A DNA stretch of 64,000 bases from Methanoregula sp. GTDB lineage: Archaea > Halobacteriota > Methanomicrobia > Methanomicrobiales > Methanospirillaceae. The translations under genes were made by a program, and so were the position numbers. The DNA is taken from the NCBI GenBank assembly GCA_041645435.1, contig JBAZQB010000004.1:310001-374000 (forward strand), given 5' to 3'. Below are positions 18,401-27,032 of the stretch, piece by piece (within the stretch, counting starts at the first letter, position 1; each line of letters starts with the position of its first letter). Below the pieces are notes generated by a model. It was not told the DNA's origin. It made no database searches and saw nothing but the letters and a program-made list of their open reading frames with translations.

Positions 18401-19122
18401 GTAGCGGCCAGCCGGAAGAGATGCCCGAGCATGTTCATGAAGCCATACACGCTGATATACGAAGTAAATGCGAGCTCGGCCCCGATTGTTAAGAAGTTTG
18501 CTGCAGCAAGGAGCAGGAAGATCCGGGGATCGAAATACTCCCGTTTATAATAGAGCGCGATGGTTGCAAGGATAAGGATGAATGAGATGAGGTACTCGCT
18601 CCCTATCTTGAACGGTGTCAGCCCCTGCCCTTCGATAAAGCAGTGCGGGAAGATGCCGTACCAGATCGATCCCAGCAGGAGCGCGGTGACTGCTGCGTAT
18701 CCGAAAAAAAGCACCGGCAGGCGTATCTTTCTTCCGATAACAAGCGGGGCTGCAAGCAAGGTCGCCGCCTGGAGGTATCGCCCGGCAATCCAGAGCTGGG
18801 TGGGGAGATCTGCGGTTGCCGCAGGAAATACCCCCATCCCTTTGTAAGCAAGAGTATGGATAACATCGATAGTACAGATAAAAAAAAACCCGATACCGAT
18901 AACAAAGAAATATGAATTGTCGATATGTTTCCGTGCATTTATTATCAGCACGAAAATGGAGAACCCTATCACGACGGTTGTAATCTCGATAATGCTGTGG
19001 AAGAGGAGATAATTGGACTGACTTAAAAGGTAGAGGAGAACAAAAGCAGCAGCACTGCAGGCAAGGGTCAGGACAAGGGAAGCCTGGGGGAACAAAGACG
19101 GGGGCGAAGCGTGTTCAGCCAT
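15409..19122 (-). CDS. MASE3 sensor histidine kinase with 4 PAS and a GAF
   Basis: 1237 residues. Residues 1-275 form a MASE3-type membrane sensor of about seven to eight helices (NYLLFHSIIEI, DVIHTLAYKGMGVF, LPTQLWIAGRYLQ, FIEGQGLTPFKIGSEY). A coiled coil leads to PAS1 (about 325-430), a GAF domain (about 440-600, GGYRMAWIGFAEQDEG), PAS2 (615-730), PAS3 (745-860) and PAS4 (870-985). The kinase core has the phospho-acceptor His near 1019 in YTVSHDLKSPLLSIRAF, an N-box in TNLLDNAIKFMG, G1 VQDNGMGIN and G2 GTGIGLATVKRII. This is the classical HisKA plus HATPase_c type, also used by the 19.6-25.0 kb kinase, and differs from the TRHDI class nearby. The start ATG directly follows the stop of a 74-codon frame, suggesting translational coupling. 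The MASE3 ligand is unknown. Confidence 0.95.
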   Translation of the reverse strand: MAEHASPPSLFPQASLVLTLACSAAAFVLLYLLSQSNYLLFHSIIEITTVVIGFSIFVLIINARKHIDNSYFFVIGIGFFFICTIDVIHTLAYKGMGVFPAATADLPTQLWIAGRYLQAATLLAAPLVIGRKIRLPVLFFGYAAVTALLLGSIWYGIFPHCFIEGQGLTPFKIGSEYLISFILILATIALYYKREYFDPRIFLLLAAANFLTIGAELAFTSYISVYGFMNMLGHLFRLAATLCFYMAFLVFGQEQPYELLWHRIWQKEKELKDLNATLADRVAVRTHELEETTLRLEEEIDFRKQADENLRNNEEKYHTVADFTFDWELWLGRDHQILYCSPSCERITGYPPEAFNADPQLYTKIVYPDDQFLMDEHNRTAWETLEARSVDFRIIHRDGSIRWIGHACQRVTAHDGTELGRRVSNRDITDRKQAEEELTRVNRALQMLSDANQAMVRITDETKLMNEICRIAVDIGGYRMAWIGFAEQDEGKTVRPVAHAGVDSGYIETAHLTWAEDSPRGRGPGGTAIRSGQPSMARNISMDHAFAPWRDEAMKRGYQSIIALPLTREGRTFGAMGIYASEADAFDSKEVKILKELANDLAYGIDALRTWAKQKQAEEAIRDLNDYNRSLIETSIDPLMTISKDGKIQDVNTATETATGLTRKELIGTDFSEYFTEPQKAREGYMRVFSEGKVLDYPLEIRHCDGHIMPVLYNAAVYPDRNGNIKGVFAAARDITERKRVEESLRESEEKFRSLVEYALDGILILDLQGTILFVNNAMARTIESDDPAGLIGRNVMEFIASESREDVVKDFVQVSQGHDAYLAHYYVISAKGKKIYVESIGKVIIYEGKPADLVSIRDVTERKQAEDALQKSEEKFHNVFDWANDAILLHTLTTEGSPGRFLDANPVACRMLGYSRAELLTMGPPDIVPAELHPQLGEIIRQTATKESVLFETRLLRKDSTTLPVESSGHLVTYDGKRTWVSHIRDITGRKQADVQRENLIHELARKNAELDRFTYTVSHDLKSPLLSIRAFLSLLEDDLKNGDSSRVKTDISRMSESAEKLESLITTLLALSRSGKSIDTPLPVPFRRLALDAAGLLDASLQKHGVTLIIPDTLPVVSGDRQRLLQVMTNLLDNAIKFMGEQPEPRVEVGVRNDAGITVFYVQDNGMGINQENLEKVFGLYERFHPDIPGTGIGLATVKRIIEAHKGKIWVESEGEGKGTTVCFTLPGIMETNAT

Positions 19123-19347
19123 TTAGCACCGCCCCCGGTCCAATGCCCATTCGTTCCCAATTTTTTTGAGGACCGGTCCAGGAATCCCGATAAAAAAATG
19201 TTCAGAACCGTGTTCAGCTGCCCCTGTATCAAAAAGCGTGTTGGCTGCCGAACGGTCTGCCGGGGGAATCGCCACTGTCAATGCAGACGGGAGGCATTCT
19301 TCGGGGGGTTCCCGTAAAAATCCGTCCTTCTGGTCCATAGAACACAC
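19123..19347 (-). CDS. Small hypothetical protein upstream of the MASE3 kinase
   Basis: 74 residues (or 71 from an internal ATG). No family was recognised. The frame ends TAA directly against the ATG of the kinase gene, and a strong TATA box lies 34-49 bases before its ATG, so initiation and coupling both look plausible. The sequence is Pro/Glu-rich at the start and ends PVLKKIGNEWALDRGRC; there is no membrane segment. It could be a coupled leader peptide or small partner of the kinase, or merely an open stretch of the mRNA leader. Confidence 0.45.
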   Translation of the reverse strand: MCSMDQKDGFLREPPEECLPSALTVAIPPADRSAANTLFDTGAAEHGSEHFFIGIPGPVLKKIGNEWALDRGRC

Positions 19348-19380
19348 ATTTCCGGGACTGTAGGTCTATGGATAATCAGT

Positions 19381-19396
19381 ATTATATATAATAAAG
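19381..19396 (-). promoter_or_regulatory. TATA-box promoter for the small ORF and MASE3 kinase
   Basis: Read on the minus strand this is TTTATTATATATAAT, one of the best TATA-like sequences in the window. It places a transcription start shortly before the 74-codon frame. Confidence 0.5.
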
Positions 19397-19451
19397 TAAT
19401 GGGTGGATTATCCGACAGTTTTTCATGAGAATGATGCGCCCGATGTCATAA

Positions 19452-19613
19452 CGGTCATGCGTACCGGACGAGCGTGAATATGCCGGACTTAAGGAGTTTT
19501 TGACAGAATACCCCGGCAAGGTCCAATCACTGCTGCTGATCACCCGGGATCTGGAGCGGGAAACGGAGGGGATCCGCTGCATTCCGCTCTGGAAGTGGCT
19601 GCTCATGCACTAA
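19452..19613 (+). pseudogene. C-terminal remnant of a DUF4143 ATPase
   Basis: The frame encodes EYAGLKEFLTEYP, VQSLLLITRDLERETEGI and RCIPLWKWLLMH, then stops. DUF4143-family ATPases typically end this way (LKxFLxxYP...GIxxIPLWKWLL). There is no P-loop or upstream part; an in-frame extension before EYAGL quickly loses similarity. It ends a few bases from the end of the large kinase gene on the opposite strand. This is a severed tail, different in sequence from the intact family member at 11-12.3 kb. Confidence 0.7.
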
Positions 19614-19619
19614 TCCTGA

Positions 19620-22600
19620 TCAGGACCGGCCATGATCCAGGGTTCCTGCGGGTACAGCCGGCAGCGTAAACCGGAACGTGGTACCTTTCCCGGGTCCCTC
19701 AGATTCCGCCCATATCTTCCCGCCATGCACTTCGATGATCCGCCGGCTGATCGTCAGGCCTATCCCCGTACCCCGTGCAGAAGCATCGAGTTTTTCGAAC
19801 AGGTTGAAGATCCGTTCAAGATACCGGGGATTGATCCCGATGCCGTTGTCCTGCACGAAGAAGACCGGGGTCTCTCCGGTTGTGTCCACACCGATCCGGA
19901 TTTTGGGGTCAGGCCGGTTCCCAAGGAACTTGATTGCATTCTCGATAAGGTTGACCATCACTTCCCGGATACGGGCAGAATCGACAATCACCTCCGGCAG
20001 ATCGGGCGCAATCTCGACCGTGACACCCCGTTCGGTGAGTGACCCGGCAAGGAGATCCACTGCTTCAGACACAATCCTGCCAAACGGGATCTTTTCCGGG
20101 GGGTTAACGATCCTTCCCACGCGGGAAAGTTCCAGGAGGTCGGCAAGAAGCGACTGCATCGTGTCGGCAGCCTCAGTGATGCGGTGGATATCTTTTTTCA
20201 GCAGGAGATGGTCCGCTTTTAATGCATCGTCTTCGAGCAGCCCGGCAAACCCGCGAATGGTGATGAGCGGGCTCTTGAGATCGTGCGAAACCGTGTAGGT
20301 ATAGCGTTCGAGCTCTGTGTTTTTCTGTTCGAGTGTCCGGATAAGTTTCTCACGCTGGGTCTCGGTCAGCTTGCGGTCGGTGACATCATGGATCACACCA
20401 TCAATGAACTGCGGTGCCAGATCCTGGCCGGGAACCACCTTGCCCCGTTCAATGAAGTACCGCCAGCTGCCATCCTTATGCCGGAACCGGTATTCAACAC
20501 TGAAGGTTGTGGATTCTGCAACTGCTTTCTCCACGGCTGCAAGAACCCGGGGAATATCATCGGGATGAATGAACGGCTCAATGGAACAGACGGCACCTTT
20601 TACCAGTTCTTCAGGAGCATACCCGGATAACGCGGTCAGCTGATCGTTAAAGAAGACCATACGGTTGTCCTCCCGCAGGTGGATACGGTACACGATACCT
20701 GGTAAATTCTCGGCAAGCACCCGGTAGGAAGCTTCGCTCCCGCGCAGCGCCTCTTCCGCCAGCTTGCGCCCGGTGATGTCGGTACCCTGTGCGATGGTGG
20801 AGATGATCGTGCCATCAGGGCTTACGATATTGGCCGAGTTCCAGAGCACGATCCGGATCTCTCCGGACCTGTGGAGAATGGGGATTTCGACAACTTCCCA
20901 GCGCTCTCCTTCAAGGGTCTTTTTAATCTGCTCAACCGACCCGTCCCTGCTCGATTCCGGGAAGAGGATTGCAAGGTGCTGCCCGATGACGTCCTCTTCG
21001 GTCCGGCCCGTCAGCTTTTCAAAGGCGTGGTTAAAGCGGGTGATACGGAACTGCGGGTCCCACACGATGATCGGAGCATTGGCATAATCGATCAGGTTCT
21101 GGAGATACTCATTGGTCTCCCTCAGTGCATCTTCAGCATTCTTCCGTTCGGTAATATCAACCCACTGGCATACCACATGGGTCAGTTCACCCCGTGCATT
21201 CAGGATCGGGAATAAGGAGACATCGATATGCATGTCGCGTGCTCCTTTGAAATCGACATCACCGGCATCTGCCGCTTTCCACCGGATACTAAAACGTGCC
21301 GGCGTGTAGTTGTCGAACACCGCCCGTACACCGGGCATGACCCCCTGGGTCTCCAGGTTGGTGTCCCTGAGCACATTGTATTTGCCCACAATGTCATCAG
21401 GGGTGAGACGGATGGTCTGGCACAGGGAGCGGTTCACTCTTGTAACCGTCCCCTCTTTATCGCAAATCCACATCGAGAAGGGGCTCATGTCGATGATCAT
21501 GTCAAGGAAGGCATTGGATGATTTGAGATCTTCCTCTGCTGCCTTGCGTTCGGTGATGTCCTGTCCCTGTGCGATGGTTGAGATGAGGGTTCCGCTGGGA
21601 TCAACAATATTTGCCGAGTTCCAGAGCACCATCCGGATCTCTCCGTACCTGTGGAGAATGGGGATTTCGACAACTTCCCACCGCTCCCCGGCAACGGTCT
21701 TTTGAATCAGTTCGAGAGAAGCTTCCCGGCTTGATTCCGGGAAGAGCCGGGAGATGTGCTGGCCAATGGCTTCCCGTTCGGTCATGCCGGTCAGATCCTC
21801 GAATGCGTGGTTGAACCGGGTAATCCGGAATTCCGGGTCCCAGACAATGATCGGGGCATTGGCATAATCCAGCAGGCTGCGGAGGTATTCGTTGGTCTCG
21901 CGGAGCGCTTCTTCTGCCCGCTTGCGATCAGTGATATCCCGATCAATTCCGCGGTACCCGCAGAATGTTCCATCCGGGCGAAATACCGGAACGCCGCTGG
22001 TATCGAGGATGACTTTATGGCCGTCTTTATGCAGATTCGTATTTTCAAGAGATGAGAACATTTGTTGTGAAGCAACAATCTTACTGAAGATCTCACCGAC
22101 ACGCGCAGCCTCTTCCGGAGGCATGAAGTCAAAGGGGGTTTTACCCGGTAATTCCTCGGGGTTATACCCGAGAATCGCGAATATCTGCGGACTTGAATAG
22201 GTATAGTGCCCGGTTTCATCCACTTCCCATACCCAGTCGCTGGTTGTTTCGACAAGATTTCTGAACCGGTGCTCGCTCTCGCGCAGAGCATCTTCTGCCA
22301 CTTTGCGCTCGGTGATATCCTGGATTATCGTGACAAAATACTGCGGCTTGTTGTTTTCATCCCGCACGAGGATATGGCTGACAAAGGCCCGGATGATCCG
22401 GCCGTCTTTTTTCATATACCGCTTCTCAAAATGCGCCGCCTCCTTTGTGCTGAAAAGGAGATCCAGGCGTTCCGCCTCACTGGATGCGATATCCTCCGGG
22501 TACGTGAGATCGGTATAATTGGACTGGAGAACCTCCTCTTCCGAATACCCCATCATTCTCGTGAATGCCTGGTTTACTTTCATGAACCGCCCGTCCAGTG

Positions 22601-25046
22601 CGGTCAGCGACATCCCGATTGCGGCAAGATCAAAGGCAGAACGGAACCGCTTCTCGCTCTCGCGCAGTGATTCCTCGGCAGCCTTGCGATCGGTAATTAC
22701 GTCGAAAACGGTTACAAAATACCCGTGCTGCGGGGAATATACCGAGATTGAGAACCACATTGTTAAGGATTCCACGAATATCTCGAACCGTTCGGGAATG
22801 CCGGTTGATGCCACCCTTCCGTAAACTTCGAAAAGCCGGGGATCTGCCTCGCGGATACCCGGGATGACTACCGAGACATTCTTTCCTTCCACATCGTGTA
22901 ACCCGGTCAGCTCCCCAAAGGCACGATTCACGGCAAGGTAGGTGAAATCCCGCGGGTCACCGTCTTCATAGATCATTTTGCAATATGCAAACCCGTTCAG
23001 CATATTCTCAAACAGGGAGCGGTAGAGCCGCTCACTCTCACGAAGGGCTTCTTCCGCCTGCTTCCTGTCCGTAATATCCTGCCCCTGTGCAATGGTGGCG
23101 ATAACTGTTGTCCCGTCATCAGCATAGATTGTTGCCGAGTTCCAGAGCACAGTCCGCCGGGAGCCATCCTTACGGTGGATGGGGATCTCTATTGCTTCCC
23201 ATCGTTCACCTCCCGTTGCCTGCCCCAGGAGAGCCATCGACCGTTGACGTGAATCGTCGGGAAACAGGATGTCGACAGGTTTTCCAATGACCCCTTCCGC
23301 AATGCTCCCCGTCAGGCGCTCGAACGCGTGATTGAACCGGGTGATCCGGAACTCCGTATCCCAGACAATGATCGGAGCGTTTGCATAATCGAAGAGGCTG
23401 GTAAGGTACTCGTTGGTCTCGCGGAGCGCTTCTTCCGCCCGTTTCCGCCCGGTGATGTCCCGGTTGGAGATCCTTCTTCCGGCCCATGTGTCATCATCTG
23501 CAAAGATCGCCTGGCAGGTATGGCCGATCCAGCGTGTGGAACCGTCCCGTGCAATAATGCGGAACTCAATCTCTGCGGAATTGCTACTCTGCGTATTGTT
23601 TGCATGGAGTGTGAGGTGTTCCTCCCACCGGGCACGGTCATCGGGGTGGACGATCCGTTCCATCAGATCTTTGTCAGCAATAAATTCAGTGGGAGCGTAA
23701 CCCGTGATGCGTTCAACGGATGGTGAGACATAGATAACGTTCCTGTTCGGACCGATCCAGTATTCCCAGTCATACGTCCAGTCGATCATGGTGCGGTATT
23801 TCCGCTCGCTCTCGGCTAATGCCTGCTGGCTCTTTGCCAGTTCATCGTAGTTTGCTGCCAGCTCCTCGTCGCTCGCAGTAATCTCTTCATACGCAGCCTC
23901 AAGATCGGTAGTCTTCTGGCGCAGCGCCTCATCCGCCGAACGCTTCCGGAGATGGTTCCAGACCCCCTGCATCAGGAGCGTGAGGTTGTCCACATCCAAT
24001 GGCGTATAATCAGCGTCTTTATTGGCAACGGCACAGACCATGACGATCCGCTGCTGATCGAAGATCGGAATGGATGCAAACCGTGTGATGGGAACATGTC
24101 CCGGGGGAAGACCTTTCTTTGCCGCCTGGGGTGCGTTATAGTCATTGACGATAAGCGGGGTTCTTTTTCGCACGGCCTCAGCCCAGATGCCTGCTTTTTC
24201 GATAGGGAAATGGATCGGCGATGCGGCAACGGAACAGTCCTTCATTGCCGACTTCGACCATGCTGTGATGTCAAAGACCGCCTCGTCCGGGGACATTACA
24301 CCGATAAAAGACAGTGAACTGTTCGTAAGCCTGCATCCGGCATCGAGAACAAAGTCCATAAGTTCCTGTTCACTGGCAGACTGCATTTCAGAGAGCCGCA
24401 GCAGGGTCTCCAGCCGCTCGCGGTTCTGCAGCTCTTCTTTGTTTCGCTCCGCTTCTGTTGCATAGAGAGAGCGGTAAAAATATTTCTGCCGGCGCTGCCA
24501 GACCAGCCCGATGATGATAAAAACGCTTATCACTGTTCCCGCTACCAGTGCGACAATAAGTGCCGAGCGACTTCGCCACGACGAGTACGCCTCCCCGGTA
24601 TCGACTTTCGCCACGATGAACCAGGGAGAACCGGGGATCGGTTCCAGCACCGAGATCACATCTGCCCCCCGGTAATCCGTTCCTTCAAATGCACCGGTAG
24701 TTCCCAATACCGCCATCACGGATGGGACGTCCGTCTGGATGAGTGGGATTGTCAGGTTGAGTGCGGTATTGTTCCGGTGACGGAGTTCATTCAGGAACAG
24801 GACATGATCCCCCTCGCGTTCAACGAGCAGGGTTTCTGCACTCCCGCTTGGTACCGGCCACGACTGGATCAGAGGATACAGGAAATCCTCCGGATCGATC
24901 GAGAGCAGGACGGCGCCGACTGGCTTGCCAGCACCATTACTCTTACGGGCAAGGGGGGCGATGACATCGAGGTGGATATGATCGCTGCCCGGGACATAGT
25001 GAAAATCCGTCATCGTGACGTTACCCGTTGCAAGGGATTCCAGCAC
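19620..25046 (-). CDS. Giant dCache-GAF-9xPAS histidine kinase, C-terminal part after an amber stop
   Basis: 1808 residues, in the same frame as the next entry and separated from it only by one TAG codon; initiation would be at a GTG immediately after it. Residues 1-150 complete an extracytoplasmic dCache domain, and a transmembrane helix lies near 152-175 (LVAGTVISVFIIIGLVW). A GAF domain (about 210-380, WSKSAMKDCSV, HVPITRFASIPIF) and a coiled coil follow, then nine PAS domains from about 445 to 1560. PAS 2, 6 and 8 share DYANAPIIVWDxxFRITRFN and are internal duplicates. The His near residue 1587 is in YTVSHDLKSPLITIRGF; the ATPase has VNLIENAIKFLG, FVQDNGIGIN and GTGIGLTISRRII. Without the N-terminal part the Cache domain is incomplete, so the locus is either a nonsense pseudogene, a readthrough gene or a sequence error. 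Confidence 0.9.
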   Translation of the reverse strand: MLESLATGNVTMTDFHYVPGSDHIHLDVIAPLARKSNGAGKPVGAVLLSIDPEDFLYPLIQSWPVPSGSAETLLVEREGDHVLFLNELRHRNNTALNLTIPLIQTDVPSVMAVLGTTGAFEGTDYRGADVISVLEPIPGSPWFIVAKVDTGEAYSSWRSRSALIVALVAGTVISVFIIIGLVWQRRQKYFYRSLYATEAERNKEELQNRERLETLLRLSEMQSASEQELMDFVLDAGCRLTNSSLSFIGVMSPDEAVFDITAWSKSAMKDCSVAASPIHFPIEKAGIWAEAVRKRTPLIVNDYNAPQAAKKGLPPGHVPITRFASIPIFDQQRIVMVCAVANKDADYTPLDVDNLTLLMQGVWNHLRKRSADEALRQKTTDLEAAYEEITASDEELAANYDELAKSQQALAESERKYRTMIDWTYDWEYWIGPNRNVIYVSPSVERITGYAPTEFIADKDLMERIVHPDDRARWEEHLTLHANNTQSSNSAEIEFRIIARDGSTRWIGHTCQAIFADDDTWAGRRISNRDITGRKRAEEALRETNEYLTSLFDYANAPIIVWDTEFRITRFNHAFERLTGSIAEGVIGKPVDILFPDDSRQRSMALLGQATGGERWEAIEIPIHRKDGSRRTVLWNSATIYADDGTTVIATIAQGQDITDRKQAEEALRESERLYRSLFENMLNGFAYCKMIYEDGDPRDFTYLAVNRAFGELTGLHDVEGKNVSVVIPGIREADPRLFEVYGRVASTGIPERFEIFVESLTMWFSISVYSPQHGYFVTVFDVITDRKAAEESLRESEKRFRSAFDLAAIGMSLTALDGRFMKVNQAFTRMMGYSEEEVLQSNYTDLTYPEDIASSEAERLDLLFSTKEAAHFEKRYMKKDGRIIRAFVSHILVRDENNKPQYFVTIIQDITERKVAEDALRESEHRFRNLVETTSDWVWEVDETGHYTYSSPQIFAILGYNPEELPGKTPFDFMPPEEAARVGEIFSKIVASQQMFSSLENTNLHKDGHKVILDTSGVPVFRPDGTFCGYRGIDRDITDRKRAEEALRETNEYLRSLLDYANAPIIVWDPEFRITRFNHAFEDLTGMTEREAIGQHISRLFPESSREASLELIQKTVAGERWEVVEIPILHRYGEIRMVLWNSANIVDPSGTLISTIAQGQDITERKAAEEDLKSSNAFLDMIIDMSPFSMWICDKEGTVTRVNRSLCQTIRLTPDDIVGKYNVLRDTNLETQGVMPGVRAVFDNYTPARFSIRWKAADAGDVDFKGARDMHIDVSLFPILNARGELTHVVCQWVDITERKNAEDALRETNEYLQNLIDYANAPIIVWDPQFRITRFNHAFEKLTGRTEEDVIGQHLAILFPESSRDGSVEQIKKTLEGERWEVVEIPILHRSGEIRIVLWNSANIVSPDGTIISTIAQGTDITGRKLAEEALRGSEASYRVLAENLPGIVYRIHLREDNRMVFFNDQLTALSGYAPEELVKGAVCSIEPFIHPDDIPRVLAAVEKAVAESTTFSVEYRFRHKDGSWRYFIERGKVVPGQDLAPQFIDGVIHDVTDRKLTETQREKLIRTLEQKNTELERYTYTVSHDLKSPLITIRGFAGLLEDDALKADHLLLKKDIHRITEAADTMQSLLADLLELSRVGRIVNPPEKIPFGRIVSEAVDLLAGSLTERGVTVEIAPDLPEVIVDSARIREVMVNLIENAIKFLGNRPDPKIRIGVDTTGETPVFFVQDNGIGINPRYLERIFNLFEKLDASARGTGIGLTISRRIIEVHGGKIWAESEGPGKGTTFRFTLPAVPAGTLDHGRS

Positions 25047-25472
25047 CTACGCTTTCACGGACGGCTGGAGGGTCGTGATCGCGGGATCGAGCGTGATCCG
25101 GACATCGCCCTGCGGATCGACCAGCACCATATTATGGTAATGGGGCGACGCATTTATCTCGCGGAAGCGGGCGAGGATCTTCCCCCGGGTCTCGTCATCA
25201 CCATATGCCAGGTAATGTTCCGCCCCGTCAGCGAAAAACTCCCCGGCTGAGATGACCCGGGCATCGAACAGCCGGTCCTCCCTCCAGCCTTCGATCTGGT
25301 CTGTTTTCAAGGCTGCGATTGACGAGAGATCGCCGGTTACCCTGTCCCTGATCTGCTGTTCCTGTGACTGGTAGAAGAGGACACCGGCTCCGATAATGAC
25401 AAGAAACAAGAGAAGAATAGCGATAATCAGGCCACGGGGTGCAGTATCCGGTGATTCACCCACAGGCGGCAT
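25047..25472 (-). CDS. N-terminal part of the same dCache kinase, ending at in-frame TAG
   Basis: 141 codons from an ATG. A transmembrane helix at about 14-34 (GLIIAILLLFLVIIGAGVLF) is followed by the first half of a dCache domain (DRVTGDLSSIAALKTDQIE, WREDRLFDARVI, NMVLVDPQGDVRITLDP). The frame ends in TAG and the next codon continues the same Cache domain without shift or gap (VLESLATGNVTMTDFHY). The usual dCache layout requires both halves on one chain. CAG, AAG or GAG would each be one base from TAG. A TATA-like TTATTTAATAA lies upstream of the ATG. Confidence 0.88.
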   Translation of the reverse strand: MPPVGESPDTAPRGLIIAILLLFLVIIGAGVLFYQSQEQQIRDRVTGDLSSIAALKTDQIEGWREDRLFDARVISAGEFFADGAEHYLAYGDDETRGKILARFREINASPHYHNMVLVDPQGDVRITLDPAITTLQPSVKA

Positions 25473-25507
25473 ATCGATGAGTTATACAGGGCGGTTAATA
25501 AAACTTC

Positions 25508-25518
25508 TTATTAAATAA
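25508..25518 (-). promoter_or_regulatory. TATA-box promoter of the dCache kinase
   Basis: TTATTTAATAA on the minus strand lies 36-46 bases before the start codon. Confidence 0.45.
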
Positions 25519-25677
25519 CCCGGGTGTATTCACCAGGGAAAATATCCTCTTCAGGAATTATAATGGGGGTTGAGACCCCCGTACCTCCAGATACGATAAA
25601 CTCCGCCGACCTCAAAGGGCGCCTCGCGGCGGTTCAATGACAAAAATTGCTCTGGAGAAAACCTTTTTTTATTATAT

Positions 25678-25828
25678 ATTGCCCCCCTCTTCGCGCCACC
25701 TGTCCCCCGTTGGGGGACGGGCGCAGTGCGATAGCCCGAGTAAGGTTACAGGTAATACGTTGTCATCGCAATGGGGGGTGTGCCCCAGTGGCGGGAGCGA
25801 AGCCCCTGAGAACGTCAGAGTTTTCTAA
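25678..25828 (+). repeat. Inverted dispersed repeat, left copy
   Basis: A GC-rich non-coding element of about 150 bp: CCCCCTCT, an internal palindrome GTCCCCCGTTGGGGGAC, TTACAGGTAATACGT, then CAGTGGCGGGAGCGAAGCCC and AACGTCAGAGTTTTCT. The reverse complement of 28188-28346 matches it block by block, so the two copies face each other across the three-gene cassette. The rest of the 25473-26264 interval holds no recognisable gene apart from the promoter of the cassette. Confidence 0.8.
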
Positions 25829-26120
25829 ATGATTTCTACAAAGCAACAAAAAAATTCTAAAATCTCATTGCCCCGCCGTGCCACGGAAAGATCCTGAGGC
25901 GGGGAAGAATCATAAAAACGATTTTGATGCTTCGGGTGCGAACTCCCGTTCATGTGTGTTTCAACAGGAAAAATACCTATGATAGTGCAGGAGCAAAGAT
26001 GGTGCAGAAACCATCAGAGAAATTCCGCATCTGTTTTTTCTCATCAGATATTGGCAGACCGTGGATAAGGGACACGGCAATCATCAGGTGGTGTTATGCC
26101 TGCAACCGTGCTGGCTGAAT

Positions 26121-26132
26121 ACATATATATAG
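26121..26132 (+). promoter_or_regulatory. TATA-like promoter of the three-gene cassette
   Basis: ACATATATATAG is followed by another AT-rich stretch (AAATATACTA near 26150). Either would give a leader of roughly 80-110 bases before the first gene. Confidence 0.4.
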
Positions 26133-26264
26133 ATGTCTTCTAAATGAGAAAATATACTATTTCAACCCGGACCGTGCCCGGTGATGCAATGAGTATCATC
26201 GGTATCATGGAGGATAAAAAACCCGGGTTGAAAATCTGTCCATTGCCCGCAGAATAAGGAGGAT

Positions 26265-27029
26265 ATGATGCCTGATATTGCCGATTTTACTCTCAAGGAT
26301 ATGGTCGAGGTTTCAGCTGCACTCCGATCGATGGGATCCGGTGCTGCCAGTATGGAAGAGGTAGCGGACAGAATCGTTCATTACCTGTACGATCATCTCA
26401 ATGACAAAGACGGGGGAGGTAATGCCTGTGTCCTTGTCCGCCTCTTCAAGACCCACGCCTACGGAGAACTTGATGATAACCTGCAGGCATTTGCCTCCCG
26501 CATCATGAAAGCCTCACCGGGATCCCGTGAAATGAAATGCCTTGTCCTGCTGGCAAGCGCCGGCATGCTGCCGGAGTGGAACTCACGCAAACAATCTGAC
26601 GGGCACAAAGCAATCCCCCTCCCCAGTGAGCATTTCATCGAATCGTTCCCCATGATCACGCAGCTCATCCAGCAACTGGGACTTGAGGTTAATACCGTAT
26701 TACAGCCGGATCCGGCCGTTGTCATGGACATGGCACAGACTACCTACAATGTTTTCCTGATACCCGATGCAGTTGGCAGCAGGTACGTACCTGCCCAGGA
26801 CGATTTCGTCATCCCGTTCGGGGTCAATTCTGTCCTTGGCTTTGGGGGCATCCTGCCTTCAGGAAATCTCTTTGCGATCATCTTTTTCAGCAAAGTGAAG
26901 GTCTCCCGTCAGACCGCAGATATGTTCCGGTCGCTTGCCTTAAGCGTAAAGATTGCAATCCTTCCCTTTGAGGGCAAAGCGGTTTTCTCTGATCCACGGA
27001 AACAGCGCACTTCGGTAAAGGAGGAATAA
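26265..27029 (+). CDS. GAF-like sensor domain protein, first gene of cassette
   Basis: 254 residues, soluble, without signal peptide or membrane helix. AAGGAGGAT precedes the start as a good ribosome-binding site; the ATG at 26265 or the next one can serve. Blocks reminiscent of a sensory domain found at the N-terminus of some bacterial two-component proteins are visible: MEEVADRIVHYLYDHL, ACVLVRLFKTHAYGELD, KAIPLPSEHFI, PAQDDFVIPFGVNSVLGFGG and LFAIIFFSKVKVSRQTADMF. The layout (alternating strands with a hydrophobic FGGILPSGNLFAIIFF core) suggests a GAF-like fold. Family recall is from memory and not verified. It is followed at 3 bp by the coiled-coil gene and is presumably its input partner. 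Confidence 0.75.
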   Translation: MMPDIADFTLKDMVEVSAALRSMGSGAASMEEVADRIVHYLYDHLNDKDGGGNACVLVRLFKTHAYGELDDNLQAFASRIMKASPGSREMKCLVLLASAGMLPEWNSRKQSDGHKAIPLPSEHFIESFPMITQLIQQLGLEVNTVLQPDPAVVMDMAQTTYNVFLIPDAVGSRYVPAQDDFVIPFGVNSVLGFGGILPSGNLFAIIFFSKVKVSRQTADMFRSLALSVKIAILPFEGKAVFSDPRKQRTSVKEE

Positions 27030-27032
27030 CAG

